DNA of 64,000 bases from Sandarakinorhabdus cyanobacteriorum. Its GTDB lineage: Bacteria; Pseudomonadota; Alphaproteobacteria; Sphingomonadales; Sphingomonadaceae. Both the position numbers and the translations under genes were made by a program. A model generated the notes under the pieces. The model saw only the letters and a program-made list of their open reading frames with translations, was not told where the DNA came from and ran no database searches. The stretch is from contig NZ_NOXT01000111.1 in NCBI RefSeq assembly GCF_002251755.1, forward strand, positions 1 through 64,000, given 5' to 3'. Positions 7,928 to 17,393 of this stretch are shown in pieces (position 1 is the first letter of the stretch; every line of letters starts with the position of its first letter).

Positions 7928-8871
7928 GCCGCAGCACCCGTAATGCGGGCCTTGGCGGCGTTGTATTCGCGCACCAGGCGGGCCACCATCTCGGCCGCCG
8001 GCACCACCTGCTTCACCGCGCCAATGCCCTGGCCGCAGCCCCAGATGTCCTTCCAGGCCTTGGCTTCGGTGTTGCCGCCGCTGCCGAAGTTCATCGCCGA
8101 CGGGTCGCTGGTCGGCAGATTGTCAGGGTCCATGCCGGCCTTGACGATCGACGGGCGCAGATAATTGCCGTGCACGCCGGTGAACAGGTTGGAATAAACG
8201 ATGTCCGACGAGGCGCTTTCGGTGATCATCTGCTTGTAGCCTTCGGCGGCGCGGGCTTCTTCGGTCGCGATGAAGGCGCTGCCGATATAGCCGAAATCGG
8301 CGCCCATCGCCTGGGCGGCCAGCACGGCATCGCCGGTGGCGATCGAGCCCGACAGCGCCAGCGGGCCATCGAACCATTCGCGGATTTCCTGGATCAGAGC
8401 GAACGGGCTGGTGGTGCCGGCATGGCCGCCAGCGCCTGCCGCCACGGCGATCAGGCCATCGGCGCCCTTTTCCACCGCCTTGCGGGCAAACTTGTCGTTG
8501 ATGATGTCGTGCATCACGATCCCGCCATAGCTGTGGATCGCTTCGTTCACATCCTCGCGCGCGCCCAGCGAGGTGATGATCATCGGCACCTTGTATTTCA
8601 CGCAGAGTTCCAGATCGGCCATCAGCCGATCGTTGGAGCGGTGGACGATGAGATTGACGGCGTAGGGCGCATCATTGGGCCCCAGCTCGCGGTTCAGCCG
8701 CTGCAGCCATTCCTCGAACTGTTCAATGGGCCGGGCGTTGAGGCTGGGGAAGCTGCCGATCACGCCGGCCTTGCACTGGGCAATCACCAGTTCCGGCACC
8801 GAAATGATGAACAGCGGCGAACCGATGACCGGAATGGACAGGCGGCCGGCCCAGGCAGCAGGAATCGACAT
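7924..8871 (-). CDS. Nitronate monooxygenase-like FMN oxidoreductase
   Basis: This 315-residue TIM-barrel flavoprotein belongs to the 2-nitropropane dioxygenase / nitronate monooxygenase family, which oxidises alkyl nitronates using FMN and oxygen. Family hallmarks are GSPLFIIS near the N-terminus, GAGGHAG at residues 146-152 (FMN phosphate loop) and SGSIATGDAVLAAQAMGAD from residue 174 followed by GSAFIATEE. The exact substrate cannot be read from sequence. It is followed by a coupled 37-residue ORF. Confidence 0.87.
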   Translation of the reverse strand: MSIPAAWAGRLSIPVIGSPLFIISVPELVIAQCKAGVIGSFPSLNARPIEQFEEWLQRLNRELGPNDAPYAVNLIVHRSNDRLMADLELCVKYKVPMIITSLGAREDVNEAIHSYGGIVMHDIINDKFARKAVEKGADGLIAVAAGAGGHAGTTSPFALIQEIREWFDGPLALSGSIATGDAVLAAQAMGADFGYIGSAFIATEEARAAEGYKQMITESASSDIVYSNLFTGVHGNYLRPSIVKAGMDPDNLPTSDPSAMNFGSGGNTEAKAWKDIWGCGQGIGAVKQVVPAAEMVARLVREYNAAKARITGAAA

Positions 8872-8901
8872 GGCTAATCTCCCCAGTGTGTGGAGAGAGG
8901 C

Positions 8902-9837
8902 TTAGCCGTCGTGGCCCCAGATTGCCACCTCATCCTCGTCGCAGGCTGTGGCGCGGGCGCGGAACATGCCGGGCGTGGAAAAGGCCCAGCCCGGCCGGCC
9001 ATCGGTGCCGATGTAGATGATGCCACCGGTGCCGCCCAGCGCCTGCACATCGGCCAGCGCCCGCGCCGCGGCCTCTGCCGCCGAAAGCCCGGCCAGCCGC
9101 ACCAGCGCGCCCATTTCATGGCCCACCCCGGCGCGGATGAAGGCTTCGCCCGACCCGGTGCAGGATGCAGCCAGGCTGCGATCATCGGCGATGGTGCCGG
9201 CGCCGATCAATGGGCTGTCGCCGATCCGGCCCCAGCGCTTGCCGGTGAGGCCGCCGGTGGAGGTGGCCGCCGCCAGATGGCCATGGGCATCGCGCGCCAC
9301 CGCGCCGACCGTGCCATATTTCAGATCGGCATCGAACACATCCTCGCCCCGCGCTGCCGCCGCCTTCATGGCCTGCAGCGCCCGCCAGCGGCTTTCCACC
9401 CGGAACCAGCCGGGCTCCACCTGCTCAAGCCCCTGTTCCAGGGCAAACACATCGGCGCCATCGCGGGCCAGCAGCACGTGGGAGGATTTCTGCATCACCG
9501 CGCGCGCCAACTGCACCGGGTTCTTCGTGCGCGTCACCCCGGCGACGGCACCGGCCTTGCGGCTCGCCCCGTCCATCACGGCCGCATCCAGTTCGGTGCG
9601 GCCCTCGGCGGTGAACACCGCGCCGCGTGCCGCGTTGAACAGCGGATGATCCTCCAGCGCGCTCACCGCGGCGACCACGGCATCAACGGCGGTGCCGCCC
9701 GCCGCCAGCACCGCCTTGCCAGCGGCAAGCGCCGCAGCGAGGCCGGCACGACAGTCCGCCTCCGGCCCCGGCAGGGTATCGGGCGTCAACTGTCCGCAGC
9801 CGCCGTGGATGACCAGAGACCAGACGGGTGGATTCAT
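8902..9837 (-). CDS. Isoaspartyl peptidase / plant-type L-asparaginase
   Basis: This 311-residue Ntn-hydrolase precursor cleaves itself into alpha and beta subunits, exposing a threonine nucleophile. The expected site is KYGTVGAVARD, putting the nucleophile at about Thr176. RIGDSPLIGAG (around 204-214) and the N-terminal LVIHGGCG fit the family. Substrates in known homologues are isoaspartyl dipeptides and asparagine. The start at 9837 is chosen because further upstream in-frame sequence overlaps the tRNA gene at 9859-9935. It may share the tRNA promoter. Confidence 0.88.
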   Translation of the reverse strand: MNPPVWSLVIHGGCGQLTPDTLPGPEADCRAGLAAALAAGKAVLAAGGTAVDAVVAAVSALEDHPLFNAARGAVFTAEGRTELDAAVMDGASRKAGAVAGVTRTKNPVQLARAVMQKSSHVLLARDGADVFALEQGLEQVEPGWFRVESRWRALQAMKAAAARGEDVFDADLKYGTVGAVARDAHGHLAAATSTGGLTGKRWGRIGDSPLIGAGTIADDRSLAASCTGSGEAFIRAGVGHEMGALVRLAGLSAAEAAARALADVQALGGTGGIIYIGTDGRPGWAFSTPGMFRARATACDEDEVAIWGHDG

Positions 9838-9858
9838 GGGAATGTCCGATTGCGGGAG

Positions 9859-9935
9859 TGGTAGCAGCGGGCAGACTTGAACTGCCGACCTCCGGGTTAT
9901 GAATCCGGCGCTCTCACCAACTGAGCTACGCTGCC
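9859..9935 (-). tRNA. tRNA-Met (CAT anticodon), elongator type
   Basis: The minus strand folds as a full 77-nt cloverleaf: acceptor GGCAGCG/CGCTGCT with a G1-U72 wobble, D-stem GCTC/GAGC, anticodon loop TTCATAA, T-arm GGCAG-TTCAAGT-CTGCC and an encoded CCA end. The anticodon is CAT. The G1-U72 pair argues against the initiator, which has a C1-A72 mismatch. An Ile2 (lysidine-modified CAT) identity is not excluded. Position 31-39 in the anticodon stem appears as an A-C mismatch. Confidence 0.93.
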
Positions 9936-9955
9936 ACACGGTCGCGGGAGGCGCT

Positions 9956-9984
9956 GCTATAGTGGCGGCTCCCGTGCCGGTCAA
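9956..9984 (-). promoter_or_regulatory. Sigma-70-type promoter of the tRNA-Met gene
   Basis: On the minus strand TTGACC (9984-9979), a 17-base spacer and TATAGC (9961-9956) form a near-consensus promoter. It would start transcription about 14 bases before the tRNA 5' end. It is one of the best promoter matches in the window. Confidence 0.7.
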
Positions 9985-10002
9985 CCGGGTTTCAGGTGGG
10001 TT

Positions 10003-10884
10003 TCAGAAGTTGTAGACCAGCGTGGCGCGGGTGACCGTATCGGTGTTTTCACGGCCCGGCGGCGGATTGCCTTCGTTGTTGATCTGCAGGCTGAGCCGCG
10101 CCGAAAGCCGGCCATTGAGCTTTGCCGAAAGCTGGGTGAGGGACAGAAGCGAGCTGTTCACATTGTCGGCATAATAAGTGGCGGTTTCGGTGACTGACAG
10201 GTTGGGCGTGATCAGCCATTTCCCGTTCACGGCGGCGCGCGCTGCCAGCACGCTTTCGCTGATGCCGTTGGTGAACAGCGTTTGCCGCAACGCCGGGCCG
10301 CCATCCAGCGCGATGGTCAGCCGCTTGCCATCGACCAGCCGGTAACCAAGGCCGAGGGCTTGCGTGAAGCGGCTGGAAAAGCCGGTGAACCGGTCCTGCT
10401 CGAAGCTCAGGGCGAGCACGGCGAAGCCGCGCGGGCTGAACTTCCAGTTGCCTTCATAGCCGGCGAAATAGCGTTCGCGCGAGGTGACGCCCTGATCCTC
10501 CTGATAATCCACCTGGCCGCGCAGCCCGTGCTTCCAGCGCCGGGTTTCCTTGGTGAGGTTGATGCCGACAGCCAGTCCGCGGTTTTCGGTGTTGCCGCTC
10601 GAGATGAAGCCGCCCAATTCGCCATTGCCGGTCCAGCCCTGGAAAATGCCCTGAGCTGCCAGCCGCTCTTCCCGCGCACGGGCGGCGGCGGTGTTGATGG
10701 CGGCGACCTTGGCATCGATTTCGGCGATGCTGGCCGGGTTGGTTTTCCGGGCGATATCAGCCACCACATTCAATTGATCGGGATTGGCGGCGGCGGCATC
10801 GATCATCGCGGCCACCGGCGGCGGGATGGGTTCGGCCAGCGCCGGGGCGGCGAACAGCGACAGGGCAAGAACAAGGGCGCGCAT
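10003..10884 (-). CDS. DUF481 outer-membrane-type protein
   Basis: This 293-residue protein begins with a clear signal peptide (MRALVLALSLFAAPALA, cut near residue 17). After a helical stretch of about 60 residues comes a DUF481 domain, which in known proteins forms a beta-barrel-like outer-membrane structure: alternating strands such as WTGNGELGGFISSGNTENRG and a C-terminal aromatic residue (LVYNF). The role is unknown; members are sometimes salt- or stress-induced. The longer frame up to 11079 overlaps the divergent dioxygenase, so the signal-peptide start is preferred. Confidence 0.82.
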   Translation of the reverse strand: MRALVLALSLFAAPALAEPIPPPVAAMIDAAAANPDQLNVVADIARKTNPASIAEIDAKVAAINTAAARAREERLAAQGIFQGWTGNGELGGFISSGNTENRGLAVGINLTKETRRWKHGLRGQVDYQEDQGVTSRERYFAGYEGNWKFSPRGFAVLALSFEQDRFTGFSSRFTQALGLGYRLVDGKRLTIALDGGPALRQTLFTNGISESVLAARAAVNGKWLITPNLSVTETATYYADNVNSSLLSLTQLSAKLNGRLSARLSLQINNEGNPPPGRENTDTVTRATLVYNF

Positions 10885-10981
10885 GATGGCCTTTTGGCCA
10901 GCCGGGCACGGCGCGGTCAACAGCCTGTATCCGTATTCTTGGGGACTGGCACGCCGGCAAATTCCGGGGCAAAGGGGAGCC

Positions 10982-11908
10982 ATGACGCTTTCTGCCGATA
11001 TCAAGCCGATCCCGCTTTCCCTGGTTGACACTGATCTGGCCGCAGCGGCCGCCGGCTTTGGCGATGCCTTTGCCCGCACCGGTTTCGCCGTGGTTTCGGA
11101 TCATGGCATCGATCAGGGCCTGATCGATCGCGCCAATGCCGCCACCAAGGCCTTCTTTGCCCTGCCGGAAGACGTGAAGCGCGCCTATGTCGTGCCCGGC
11201 GGCGGCGGCCAGCGCGGCCTAACCCCGTTCGGGATCGAGGCGGCCAAGGGCCATGCGAAGGCCGATCTGAAGGAATTCTGGCATGTCGGCCGCGAACTGC
11301 CGGCCGGCCACCCTTACGCCGATGTGATGCCGCCCAATCTGTGGCCGGCCGAGGTGCCGGAATTCCGCCCCTCCGTGTGGGCACTGTTCGATGCGCTGGA
11401 TCAGGCCGGGGCCAAGATGCTGCGCGCCATTGCAGTGCACCTGGGTCTGGCGCCGGATTTCTTCGTGGACCCGGTGCGCGACGGCAATTCGATCCTGCGC
11501 CTGCTGCATTATCCGCCGGTGCCGCCGGAAACAGCCGGGGCGATCCGGGCCGGCGCGCATGAGGATATCAATGTCATCACCCTGTTGCTCGGCGCCGAGG
11601 AGGCCGGGCTGCAATTGCTGGGCAAGGATGGCCAATGGCGCTTCATCGATGCGCCGCCGGGCAGCCTGGTGTGCAACGTGGGCGACATGTTGCAGCGGCT
11701 GACCGGGCACCGGCTGCCGTCGACCACCCATCGTGTCGTCAACCCGGCGCCGGAACGCATGGGCGTGCCGCGCTATTCAACGCCCTTCTTCCTGCATTTC
11801 CGCCCGGATTATCTGATCGAGGCGCTGCCCGGTGGACCGCAGGAGGAACTGGCGATCACCGCCAATGATTATCTGATGGAACGGCTGCGCGACATCAAAT
11901 TGCTGTAA
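10982..11908 (+). CDS. Isopenicillin-N-synthase-like Fe(II)/2-oxoglutarate dioxygenase
   Basis: This 308-residue non-heme iron oxygenase has an N-terminal DIOX_N region (SLVDTDLAAAAAGFGDAFARTGF) and a jelly-roll oxygenase domain. The iron ligands His-X-Asp...His are visible as GAHEDIN (His193, Asp195) and THRVVNP (His250). Arg251 would be near the 2-oxoglutarate or substrate carboxylate. A GGGGAG ribosome-binding site precedes the ATG. Substrate is unknown: bacterial members include ethylene-forming and flavonoid-type enzymes. It is divergent from the DUF481 gene and runs toward an alkaline phosphatase gene 23 bases downstream. Confidence 0.88.
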   Translation: MTLSADIKPIPLSLVDTDLAAAAAGFGDAFARTGFAVVSDHGIDQGLIDRANAATKAFFALPEDVKRAYVVPGGGGQRGLTPFGIEAAKGHAKADLKEFWHVGRELPAGHPYADVMPPNLWPAEVPEFRPSVWALFDALDQAGAKMLRAIAVHLGLAPDFFVDPVRDGNSILRLLHYPPVPPETAGAIRAGAHEDINVITLLLGAEEAGLQLLGKDGQWRFIDAPPGSLVCNVGDMLQRLTGHRLPSTTHRVVNPAPERMGVPRYSTPFFLHFRPDYLIEALPGGPQEELAITANDYLMERLRDIKLL

Positions 11909-11931
11909 CAGCCTTGGGGCAGGGGTTTTTC

Positions 11932-13428
11932 ATGATGATGCGTGCATTGCTGCTGGCCGCCGTGCTGGCGGGCCCGGTTGTGGCCGCGCCGGCGCTCGAC
12001 ACGCCGGTGAAGGATCAATGGTGGGCCGATGGCCGCGCCGCGCTGGAGGCCCGGCTGAAGGTCGTCAACCGGCCGAAGCGGGCAAAGAATGTCATCCTGA
12101 TGGTGGGCGATGGCATGGGCATTGCCACCATCACGGCGGCCCGCATCTTTGATGGCCAGCGCCCGATCGATGGCCGGGCCCCTGCCAGCGGCGAGGAAAA
12201 CAGCCTAGCGTGGGACCGGATGACTAACACGGCGCTGGTCAAGACCTACAACAGCAACGCCCAGGTGCCCGACAGCGCCGGGACGGCCAGCGCCTTCAAC
12301 ACCGGCGTCAAAACCCGCATTGGCGTGATCAATTTCGGCGCCGATCAGGGCCCCGAAGCCTGCAAGACGCCCGAGAAACTGCCGCGCACCCTGGCGGAAA
12401 TGGCACGGGCGCAGGGCATGGGGCTGGGCATCGTCACCACCACCCGGATCACCCATGCCACGCCGGCTGCCGTGTATGGCCATGTGCCCAACCGCAATTG
12501 GGAAGGAGCCGATCGGGCCTATCCCGCCGCCGATCGCGCGTCGGGCTGCGCCGATCTTGCCACCCAGCTTGTGCGGTTCAAGGGCGGGTTCGATGTGGCG
12601 CTGGGCGGCGGCGGCGCGCGCTTCCTGCCTGCTGGCAAGGGCGGTACCCGCGACGATGGCCGCAACCTGATCGATGAATGGCTGCAGGCCTGGCCCGGCG
12701 GCCGGTTCGTCGCTGATGCCAAGGGCCTGCGGGCGCTGGCGGTGGCGGATGTCGCGCCGGTGCTGGGCCTGTTCAACGCCGATCACATCAGCTTCGAAGC
12801 TGACCGCAAGGACGAGGTCGAGCCTGGCCTGCCCGAATTGGCGCGCTTTGCCCTGGCCAAGCTGCAGGCCGGAGCCAAACAGCGCGGCGGCAAGGGCTAT
12901 TATCTGATGATCGAAGGCGGGCGCATCGATCATGCCCATCACGCCAGCAATCCCTATCGCGCGATGAAGGAAGCTCAGATGTTCAGCGCCACCGTGGCCG
13001 AGGTGCTGAAGACGGTGAACCTGGATGAAACGCTGGTGCTGGTCACGGCCGACCACAGCCATGTGCTGACCATCGCGGGCTATCCCCAGCGCGGCAACGA
13101 CATCCTGGGCTATATCAAGCCGCCGGCGGCCGGCGGTGAAAGCGACGGGGCGTTGAGCAAGGAAGGCTATGCCCTTGATGATCGTGGCCAGCCGATGACC
13201 ACCCTGAGCTATGCCAACGGGCCGTTCCTCAGCCGTGGCCTGTCACGCATGCTGCCGCCCAATGATCCCAATTATCTGGCCATCAAGACCTATGGCACCG
13301 ACAGCGAAAGCCATGGCGGGGAGGATGTGGCGCTGTTTGGCGAGGGCCCGCGTGCCGATCTGGTGCGCGGCGTGATGGAGCAGAATCTGATCTTCCACAT
13401 CATGGTGGAGGCGTTGGGTTGGCGATAG
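11932..13428 (+). CDS. Alkaline phosphatase (PhoA-type)
   Basis: This is a roughly 498-residue periplasmic phosphomonoesterase with a signal peptide (about residues 1-19, ending VVAAPA). The metal-binding strand NVILMVGDGMG (Asp60) and the nucleophile motif PDSAGTASAF (Ser115) are intact, and IDHAHHASNPYRAM plus VTADHSHVL supply later zinc ligands. Three consecutive ATG codons (11932, 11935, 11938) make the exact start uncertain. It would release phosphate from organic esters; no Pho-box was recognised upstream. Confidence 0.92.
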   Translation: MMMRALLLAAVLAGPVVAAPALDTPVKDQWWADGRAALEARLKVVNRPKRAKNVILMVGDGMGIATITAARIFDGQRPIDGRAPASGEENSLAWDRMTNTALVKTYNSNAQVPDSAGTASAFNTGVKTRIGVINFGADQGPEACKTPEKLPRTLAEMARAQGMGLGIVTTTRITHATPAAVYGHVPNRNWEGADRAYPAADRASGCADLATQLVRFKGGFDVALGGGGARFLPAGKGGTRDDGRNLIDEWLQAWPGGRFVADAKGLRALAVADVAPVLGLFNADHISFEADRKDEVEPGLPELARFALAKLQAGAKQRGGKGYYLMIEGGRIDHAHHASNPYRAMKEAQMFSATVAEVLKTVNLDETLVLVTADHSHVLTIAGYPQRGNDILGYIKPPAAGGESDGALSKEGYALDDRGQPMTTLSYANGPFLSRGLSRMLPPNDPNYLAIKTYGTDSESHGGEDVALFGEGPRADLVRGVMEQNLIFHIMVEALGWR

Positions 13429-13464
13429 TTGGGGGTTGGCGGTGATCGGGTGGCCGAACGTGCC

Positions 13465-13572
13465 TCAGCCGCCAAGCAACCAGCCAACAACACCGCCGGC
13501 AGTTGCGCCCACGATCAGGCCGACCACCCAGACGATCCGTGAATTCTGGGTATGCTGAAACCAGTTCCCCAT
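13465..13572 (-). CDS. 35-residue putative glycine-rich membrane micro-protein
   Basis: The short frame begins MGNWFQHTQNSRIVW, followed by a hydrophobic glycine-zipper-like helix (VVGLIVGATAGGVVGWLLGG) to the stop. It fills an otherwise empty 250-base stretch between alkaline phosphatase and truA, reading in the truA direction. The composition, with an amphipathic start followed by a small-residue membrane helix, is like known short membrane proteins. No convincing ribosome-binding site or homologue was recognised, so the call is tentative. Confidence 0.45.
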   Translation of the reverse strand: MGNWFQHTQNSRIVWVVGLIVGATAGGVVGWLLGG

Positions 13573-13679
13573 GGCGACCGTAACTTCACGTTATTTTCAC
13601 GCCATGAGTTGCAATTTCCGTGCCATCGCCGGGTCGTTGTCCAAGTGCCTGATACTGTTCGGCGGGCACCGAACGCCGT

Positions 13680-14441
13680 TCAGGGCAGTGTAAAGCCAAC
13701 CGACAAATCGGGGTAGCTGGCGCCGACAAAGCACAGGCCATCGGGCGGCGCATTGATGCCCAGCGCGGCGCGGTCGCGTGCGGCCAGCGCTGCGGCCAGA
13801 TCATCGCTGCTCCATTTGCCCTGGCCCACCAGCTTCAGGCAGCCGACCATCGATCGCACCTGGTGATGCAGGAAGGAACGGGCGGCGGCAAAGACCAGCA
13901 GCTCATCCCCCTCCCGCCGCACATCCAGCCGATCGAGCGTGCGCAGCGGCGAATTGGCCTGGCATTGGGCGGATCGGAAGGTGGTGAAATCATGCCGGCC
14001 CACCAGCCGTTGCGCGGCGGCGTGCATGGCATCGGCATCCAGCGGCGCCGGCACCCGCCAGGCCATCCCCGCCGCCAATGCCAACGGCGCGCGCCGGTTG
14101 ATGATGCGATAGATGTAACGGCGCTGGATGCAATCAAAGCGCGCATGCCAGCCCGGCGCCTCGGCACACTCAAGGATGGACACCGGCTGTGGTTTCAGCC
14201 GGGCATTCAGCGCCTCCATCAGGCGGAAGGGCGTGAACGGCCGCTCGATCTCGACATGCGCCGGCATCGCGCTGCCGTGCACCCCGGCATCGGTGCGACC
14301 GGCGGCCACCACCTCGGTCTTTTCACCGCAGATGCTGAACAGCGCATCCTCGATGGCCTGCTGCACCGACCGGCCATGGCCCTGCCGCTGCCAGCCCTGG
14401 AACGGCCGGCCATCATATTCCACCGTCAGCCGGAAACGCAT
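13680..14441 (-). CDS. truA: tRNA pseudouridine synthase A
   Basis: TruA converts uridines 38-40 in the tRNA anticodon arm to pseudouridine. The 253-residue protein has the N-terminal [17 protein letters not shown] motif and the catalytic [11 protein letters not shown] with Asp51. The C-terminal half contains [11 protein letters not shown], a family signature. Its ATG overlaps the fmt stop by one base, so it is translated with fmt and lies at the end of the tolB-pal-fmt-truA group. Confidence 0.95.
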   Translation of the reverse strand: MRFRLTVEYDGRPFQGWQRQGHGRSVQQAIEDALFSICGEKTEVVAAGRTDAGVHGSAMPAHVEIERPFTPFRLMEALNARLKPQPVSILECAEAPGWHARFDCIQRRYIYRIINRRAPLALAAGMAWRVPAPLDADAMHAAAQRLVGRHDFTTFRSAQCQANSPLRTLDRLDVRREGDELLVFAAARSFLHHQVRSMVGCLKLVGQGKWSSDDLAAALAARDRAALGINAPPDGLCFVGASYPDLSVGFTLP

Positions 14442-15346
14442 CACGCAACCTGCGTGCCCGCCGGCACCCGCCAGCCGTTGAGCAGCGCCTTGACCGGCAT
14501 CGCCGGCTTGCCGGCGCGCTGCACCAGCGTTGGCCGCAGCGCGTCGGCAGCGGTGCCAATGAGCAGCCGGTCATCCAGCGTCACACCCGGTGCGGCGGCG
14601 GCCGGTTCCACTTCGGCGGCCAGGATCTTCACCCGCTCGCCCGCGATGGTCAGCCAGGCGCCCGGTGCCGGGTTGAAGGCGCGCACCCGCCGTTCGAGCT
14701 CGACCGCCGGCAGGGCGCAATCGAGATGGCTTTCCGCCTTGTCGATGCGGGTGGCGATGGTCACCCCGGCGTCGGGCTGCGGCACGGCGGCACGCGGCAG
14801 GGTCAGCACGTCCACCAGCAGCTCGGCCCCCATTGTGGCCAGTTCGGCAAACAGATCGCCGCTGGTCTTGCCCGCCACCGGCGTCTCGCGAACGGCCAGC
14901 ATCGGCCCGGTATCAAGTCCTTCTTCCATCTGCATGATGGTCACGCCGGTCACGGCATCGCCAGCCAGGATCGCCCGCTGGATCGGCGCCGCCCCGCGCC
15001 AGCGCGGCAGGATGGAGCCGTGGATGTTGAGGCAGCCAAGGCGCGGCGCGGCCAGCACCGCCGGCGGCAGGATCAGGCCATAGGCCGCCACGGTCGCGAC
15101 ATCGACATCGCGCGCCACGTCCAGAAATTCCGCCACCGCAACGGGCTCGCGGAACGTGCGCGGGGTGAACACCGGGATGCCCAGTGCCTCGGCACGGGCG
15201 TGCACCGGGCTGTTCATCAACTGCTTGCCGCGCCCGGCCGGCTTGGGCGCGCGTGTGTAAACCGCCACGATCTCGTGCCCGGCCGCCTGCATTGCCTCAA
15301 GCGCCGGCACTGCAAAAAAAGGCGTGCCCATGTGGATGATCCGCAT
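14441..15346 (-). CDS. fmt: Methionyl-tRNA formyltransferase
   Basis: Fmt formylates initiator Met-tRNA. The 301-residue product has the formyl-folate domain with catalytic residues in [13 protein letters not shown] (Asn107, His109) and [10 protein letters not shown] (Asp145), and a C-terminal OB-fold tRNA-binding domain (about 205-301). The start at 15346 ([11 protein letters not shown]) is preferred. Peptide deformylase (def), often adjacent to fmt, is not next to it here; instead pal lies upstream. Confidence 0.95.
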   Translation of the reverse strand: MRIIHMGTPFFAVPALEAMQAAGHEIVAVYTRAPKPAGRGKQLMNSPVHARAEALGIPVFTPRTFREPVAVAEFLDVARDVDVATVAAYGLILPPAVLAAPRLGCLNIHGSILPRWRGAAPIQRAILAGDAVTGVTIMQMEEGLDTGPMLAVRETPVAGKTSGDLFAELATMGAELLVDVLTLPRAAVPQPDAGVTIATRIDKAESHLDCALPAVELERRVRAFNPAPGAWLTIAGERVKILAAEVEPAAAAPGVTLDDRLLIGTAADALRPTLVQRAGKPAMPVKALLNGWRVPAGTQVA

Positions 15347-15389
15347 GAGCACGCGCTCTATCGGGTTATGCAGTCCGGGGGAAGGGCGC

Positions 15390-15938
15390 TCAGCGCCCCA
15401 TCACCACCGTCACGGCGCGGCGGTTCTTGGCCCAGGCGGCTTCATCGCTGCCATCCACCGCCGGCCGTTCCTTGCCATAGGAAATGGTGGCGAGCCGGGC
15501 GACATCAATGCCTTGCGTGGCCAGGAAATTCTTGGCGCTGTTGGCGCGGCGGTCACCCAGGGCCAGGTTGTATTCGCGGGTGCCGCGCTCGTCGGTATGG
15601 CCTTCCAGCGTCACCCGCACAGCCGGGTTCTGGCGCAGCCACTGGGCATGGCGGGCCAGCACCGCCTTGGCCTCGGCATCCAGTTCATAGCTGTCATAGC
15701 CGAACAGCACCGTGTCGCTGCCGGTCTGGGCGCGCAGATCCTCCTGGCTGCCGGGGGCATAGGCCGGCTGCACCGGGGCGGCGGTTTCGGTAACCGGAAT
15801 CGGATCGGCATTGGCCACCGGGGTCACCGGCTGGGCGGTTTCCGGCGGCTTTTCCAGCGCCACCGGCTGCTTGCCGGCGCAGGCGGCCAGGCCCAGCGCC
15901 AGTCCGGCGATCAGGGTGAAGCGGGGCAGGTTCGTCAT
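15390..15938 (-). CDS. pal: Peptidoglycan-associated lipoprotein Pal
   Basis: Pal is an outer-membrane lipoprotein that binds peptidoglycan and TolB. The 182-residue precursor has a lipobox ending LAAC at Cys20, a Pro-rich linker, and a C-terminal OmpA-like domain with DTVLFGYDSYELD and the peptidoglycan-binding GHTDERGTREYNLALGDRRA signature. It starts 23 bases after the tolB stop. CpoB/YbgF, often found after pal, is absent. Confidence 0.95.
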   Translation of the reverse strand: MTNLPRFTLIAGLALGLAACAGKQPVALEKPPETAQPVTPVANADPIPVTETAAPVQPAYAPGSQEDLRAQTGSDTVLFGYDSYELDAEAKAVLARHAQWLRQNPAVRVTLEGHTDERGTREYNLALGDRRANSAKNFLATQGIDVARLATISYGKERPAVDGSDEAAWAKNRRAVTVVMGR

Positions 15939-15961
15939 GCTGGCTCCTTTCATTCGAAACA

Positions 15962-17281
15962 TCATGGCAACAACGGCGACCAGGCCGGATCGGATGCATC
16001 CAGCGGTGTGGCAAGGCGCCGCTCGTTCAATCCGGAAATATCGACCGACCACAGGCCCGAACGGCCACCCCGGTCGCCCCTGGCAAACAGGATCACCCGG
16101 CCATTGGGCGACCAGGTCGGGCTTTCATCCTGATAACCGTTGGTGAGCAGCCGTTCACTGCTGCCATCGGGTCGCATCACACCAATGCCGAAGCGGCCGG
16201 CACCGATGCGGGTGAAGGCGATATAATCGCCGCGCGGGCTCCACGCCGGGCTGGCCGACCGGCCCTCGCCAAAGCTGATGCGGTGCTGGTTCGAACCATC
16301 GGCGTTCATCACATAAATCTGCTGGCTGCCGCCGCGATCGCTTTCAAACACGATCTGGCTGCCATCCGGGCTGTAACTGGGCGACGTGTCGATGCCGGCC
16401 CCGGTGGTCAGCCGCGTCGTCTGCTTGGTGGCGAGGTTGAAGCGATAGATATCGGCATTGCCGCCCACCGACATGGAAAACACCAGATTGTGCCCATCCG
16501 GCGAAAAGCGCGGCGCAAAGGTCATGGTGGCAAACTGGCCCACCGCCTCCTGCCGGCCGCTGCCCAGTGTATAAAGCCACACGCGCGGCCGGTTGTTTTC
16601 AAAACTCATGTAGGTGATGGTCTGCTGTTCCGGCGCGAAGCGCGGGGTGAGCACCAGATTCTGGCCGGAGGTGAGGAACCTGTGGCCGGCGCCATCCTGG
16701 TCCATGATTGCCAGCCGCTTGATCCGCTTGGTGCGCGGGCCGGTCTCGCTCACATAGACGATCCGGCTGTCGAAATAGCCGCTTTCGCCGGTCAACCGCG
16801 CATAGACGAGATCGGCGCATTTGTGCGCCGCCCGCCGCCAGCCCGCCGCGGTGGTGACAAAGCCCTGGCGGGCAATTTCGCTGCCGGCAAACACATCATA
16901 GGCATAACAGGCGAGCGTGATGCCGCCATCGGCATTGGCGGTCACCGTGCCGGTCACCAGCGCCTGCGCTGCCACCGTGCGCCAGGCCGGGAAATCCGGC
17001 TTCACCACCTCGTCCAGCCCCACCGCCGTTGTGTAGGCCGCCGGATCGATCGGCCGGAACAGGCCCGAGCTCTTCAGATCATTGGCGATCACCTGCGCCG
17101 CCCGCTCGCCCAGCGCCGTGGTGGTGCCGGCTTCGGTGTTGCCGCCATTGCCCGGTGCAAAGGCCGGCACCGCGATCGGCATCGGCTGCATCAGGCCGGC
17201 GTTGATGTCCACTCTGAGCGGCGTCTGCGCCAGCACGGCGGCCGGAAGAGACAGGGCAAGCATGAACGGAATCAGGCGCAT
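15962..17281 (-). CDS. tolB: Tol-Pal system protein TolB
   Basis: TolB is a periplasmic beta-propeller protein linking Pal to TolA. The 439-residue precursor has a signal peptide (about residues 1-18, ending AVLA), an N-terminal alpha/beta domain and repeated WD40-like PD40 blades (for example [63 protein letters not shown]). It is the first gene of tolB-pal-fmt-truA and is separated from tolA by about 4.5 kb of unrelated genes. A TAGACT -10-like hexamer ends six bases before its ATG. Confidence 0.95.
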   Translation of the reverse strand: MRLIPFMLALSLPAAVLAQTPLRVDINAGLMQPMPIAVPAFAPGNGGNTEAGTTTALGERAAQVIANDLKSSGLFRPIDPAAYTTAVGLDEVVKPDFPAWRTVAAQALVTGTVTANADGGITLACYAYDVFAGSEIARQGFVTTAAGWRRAAHKCADLVYARLTGESGYFDSRIVYVSETGPRTKRIKRLAIMDQDGAGHRFLTSGQNLVLTPRFAPEQQTITYMSFENNRPRVWLYTLGSGRQEAVGQFATMTFAPRFSPDGHNLVFSMSVGGNADIYRFNLATKQTTRLTTGAGIDTSPSYSPDGSQIVFESDRGGSQQIYVMNADGSNQHRISFGEGRSASPAWSPRGDYIAFTRIGAGRFGIGVMRPDGSSERLLTNGYQDESPTWSPNGRVILFARGDRGGRSGLWSVDISGLNERRLATPLDASDPAWSPLLP

Positions 17282-17393
17282 GGCTTCAGTCTATCACCAC
17301 GCCCGGCTGAACGGGAGATAAATGGCAGCGATTGACGGCATCGCCGCCGCCGGCCACGCTGTGGCCAACCAAGAAGAACAAGGGGGGATCATC

